Position numbers and translations under genes: made by a program. This document shows positions 61,301-64,000 of a stretch of 64,000 bases of DNA, piece after piece (the stretch's first letter is position 1; each line of letters starts with the position of its first letter). Source of the DNA: Brachionus manjavacas. Taxonomy: Eukaryota; Rotifera; Eurotatoria; Ploima; Brachionidae. The notes under the pieces are model-generated. The model worked only from the letters and a program-made list of their open reading frames with translations. It searched no databases and was not told where the DNA came from. The stretch is taken from NCBI GenBank assembly GCA_019054805.1, contig JAHQIY010000003.1, positions 992,001 through 1,056,000 on the forward strand, read 5' to 3'.

Positions 61301-61689
61301 CCCTAATAAATTATAATAAACATGCAAAAAAACATAACATTAAATTGAAAGTTAACGCTTGTTACTCGCAATTTTAAAGCCATGCTTCCCTATCTTAGTT
61401 TGATAAAGAATCTATAAATCTTATTTAACAAATTTAAAGCAAGATGTCTTTATATAAGAGGGAAATTGCATCAATTTAATTATAAAAATTTAAATTAAGG
61501 TTTAGCATTAAATAATTAGAATGCCATCTGGTAAAAACATTTTGAGTGAGCATTAAAAAATTTGCAGAATTTTGAAGAATGGTTTGAGTTTGGAGTTTTG
61601 TTTAACTTTAGTAACTTTGTTGTTTTACCCAATTAATTGTTAAATGATTTGAGTAAAACAACTTTTCCTTTAATGGCTAAGCGGAAAAG

Positions 61690-63840
61690 TCCAACATAAT
61701 TTTGTAGAAGACTAAACAAGTTCTTAAATTTATTCAAAGAGGATAAATCTACACTCTCAAGTGATCAACTATATATTAAAAAACAGGTGAATGAAGCATT
61801 GTGCATGTGAACTACACTCGTCCTGATACTCTGCCTTTTTTGAGCTGTCTGAACTAAAGAAGATAATATCATAGCTTGTTAACTCAAAAGTAACTGGCTT
61901 TGACAAAATCTCCTATAACCTTTTAAAAAATGTTAATTTTGTTAGTTTTTATTAAATTCTACTTGAATTCTTCAACCAACTTCTACTATTCAATAAGATT
62001 CCGAAAAGTTTTAATACTTCAAAAATTAATCCTGTTCTAATAGACAACTTGAAAAACAGCTATAATTTAAAAAATATAAGACCTATTTCTATATCAAACT
62101 GCTTTGCTCATATCCTAGAAAAACTAATTCTAATTAACTACCCTGAGCTTTATAAAGTTAGTAATTACTAATTTGGTTTTAGGAAAAAAACCTCATGTAA
62201 CCATGCCATTTTTGTAATGAAAGAAACAACTCTTAACTACATCAACAAAGGCTCTGGATGTAGGACAGCATCTTTAGATGCAGAAAAGGCCTTTGAAAAA
62301 TTATCTCGTGATGGCTTATTCTTCAAATTATTAAAGAGACCGCATACCTCCTACTGGGTATTGCTTAGGATTTATTATAACTCAGCCCTAGCTGTTTTAT
62401 CTCTTCTAAATAATCTAACAACAAAACCCTTTAAAATTGAAACTGTTGTAAAACAAAAAGCTATTTTATCTTAAATTCTTTTTAACATATATATTGATGA
62501 TCTTATAATAGAATGCCTTAACTTTATAAAAAATCTTAATGTTTCTATTATTGTCTACGCAGATGATAAAATCTTAATAAGCCCAGTTGACTCCCATCTA
62601 CAAGTGCTTTTGGATATTTGTGGGTCCTATGGGAATAAATGGAGAATAAAATTTAACCCTAATAAAACAAAATTTGTTTACTTTGGCATTCAATAATTTG
62701 AGTCTGTATTTCACCTTAATGGATCCGAATTTAAAGAAGCAAATCAGAAAGAATACTTAGGCTTCAATATAGATTCTAATCTTGACCTTAACACACAGGC
62801 AGTTATAAATTTTAAAAAAGTTCAGAGCATATTTATTTATTTATTTAATAAATAATTTGGGAAAAAACCCTTGGCTGTTTGGAATGAATATTAATTCTCC
62901 CTTTCAGCCAAGTTAGCGTTAATTTTGAGGTTTGTAGATGGTATTTTTGCTTTTTTAAGAAATTGAAAAAACACATAAATTAGAGCAAAAAGTAAATGTT
63001 ACACAAAAAATTAAATAATTTTGAGTTAATTAAGTTAAATATTCTTGAAAAATTGCTTGAACAATAAAAATTGTAAAAACATAAAAGATTGTTTATTTTA
63101 TTTGAATTTTTTCTTTAAATAGGTCGAAAGGGTTTTCCATTTTTGATTTGTGCTTTTTTGATACTCTTCTGTTTCTTTTACGATTAGTGTGTGGGTTAAT
63201 TTACTTTCCACAAATTTGAGTTCAGAGCAGCTTTTTTGGAATTTCCTATCTTCTGCCTAAAAATAGTCCTACCTCTTCACCTAAATTCAAATCATTTATA
63301 TACAAAACAAATTGCTTATCTAAATTCACATATGGTCTTGAACTTCTCACCCTTAATTCGACCACAAAGGATTCAATAATAAATTACAAAACAACTTAAT
63401 TAGACAAATGTTTGGTTTAAAAGCCTACTGTCACATGTCACGAGTCTTAAAAGTACTGAAAGTATTCAACTTTGATGAGCTTTATCTATTTTCAAAACTA
63501 ACTTTTATTGATAAAATTAAATATAATTATCTATCATCACAATTTTTAAAATATATGCTAAATCCCCCTCCCCTCTAATAAATCTTTTTTCTCCGACTTG
63601 GTTCTTATTTTCAAGTACTTTAAAATTTAAACCTCAAAAATTTCAGTAAATATAAACCAACTTAAAGAAAATCTTAAAATTAATCTGATTTGTAATGATG
63701 GCATATCTGAATCAATTTGGCTATGTCTTTAAAATTAAAACATTACAGAACTCTCCTAAATGAGTTAATTCAAAATAAAAGAAATTCAAGCAAGATAATT
63801 TGGTCCAAATTAAAAAACTTTTTAACTTTCATGCCTTTTT
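61690..63840 (+). mobile_element. Decayed LINE reverse transcriptase, interrupted
   Basis: Plus-strand frames in order: KVTGFDKISYNLLKNVN, LKNIRPISISNCFAHILEKL, GFRKKTSCNHAIFVMKE, CRTASLDAEKAFEKLSRDGL, ILFNIYIDDLIIECL, SIIVYADDKILISP (YADD box), KWRIKFNPNKTKFVYFG and KEYLGFNID, then after the insertion SFFGISYLLPK, KFTYGLELLTLN and INYKTT. Stops occur throughout, including one where GDPLSP would be expected. It is a different LINE lineage from the CR1/L2 and hairpin-family copies. Confidence 0.75.
62830..63218 (-). mobile_element. Short retroelement with TAAA tail and 11-bp target duplication
   Basis: AGTTCAGAGCA is exactly duplicated at 62819-62829 and 63219-63229, inside a LINE reading frame. 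The insert starts on the left with a (TATTTATT) run, i.e. a minus-strand (TAAA)n tail, next to an inverted pair CTTGGCTG / CAGCCAAG (62871-62913). No coding capacity, so it is a SINE or a 5'-truncated LINE end. Confidence 0.75.
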
Positions 63841-64000
63841 CTATTTTCGAAAAAATGTTCCTTTTTTATTTTTATAATTTTATTTTTAGGTAATAATTTT
63901 TTCATTTAAAAAAAAACACAAAACACCAAAAATTTTATTTTTATTTTTTGTCTTTTAATTTTTATTTTTTAATTCTCCTTAAAGGAGGTTAATTAAATTC

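Overview
This window is AT-rich animal genomic DNA. Five host genes are recognisable by their products: CCDC77, an AHCYL/IRBIT-type S-adenosylhomocysteine hydrolase-like protein, ERGIC3, a neurensin-like membrane protein and a FAM221-family protein. Their short introns are about 47-90 bp with GT-AG borders, while a few introns are swollen to kilobases by transposons. The gene set is bilaterian. The strong AT bias, tiny introns and transposon mix fit an aquatic invertebrate, and my best guess is a monogonont rotifer such as Brachionus. That guess is inference, not proof.

Layout. 1-1900: a dispersed repeat split by a long-TIR Tc1/mariner-type element. 1928-2974: last exon of CCDC77. 3.4-7.8 kb: LINE debris and a piggyBac-like pair of TTAA-flanked ends, including a second copy of the sequence just upstream of AHCYL. 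8388-25711: the nine-exon AHCYL gene. Its introns 2, 3 and 5 hold hAT-like, Merlin-like, Tc1/mariner, pogo/Tigger-like, MULE and LINE insertions, several nested. 26-30 kb: LINE ends in both orientations and a MULE remnant carrying a 12-bp minisatellite. 30525-38536: ERGIC3, whose first intron carries a Tc1 element and a foldback element. A Ty3/gypsy retrotransposon sits inside the foldback. 39-45 kb: a GC-rich CCGGCC block, a LINE end, a nearly complete FLYWCH-type MULE and a hAT fragment. 46145-46825: neurensin-like gene. 47.4-57.5 kb: Tc1, LINE, hAT and piggyBac-like remnants. 57687-58522: FAM221 gene. 58.6-64 kb: a MULE terminal array and a decayed LINE interrupted by a short element with an 11-bp target duplication.

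The host genes do not form a pathway. CCDC77 is a centrosomal coiled-coil protein, AHCYL a regulator of ion channels and transporters, ERGIC3 an ER-Golgi cargo receptor and neurensin a neuronal vesicle membrane protein; FAM221 is uncharacterised. All five are on the + strand.

The most distinctive signal is in the mobile DNA. Several unrelated families have long terminal inverted repeats built from many copies of a short, family-specific word: ATCGAAA, TACCTCAAATTTA, TGACAAA, GCTAT or TTTACG. A LINE family, in turn, keeps a small GGAGC-TTTA-GCTC hairpin at every 3' end, followed by a TAAA-type tail. All domain and family calls were made by reading translations and comparing them with remembered family features; no search was run.
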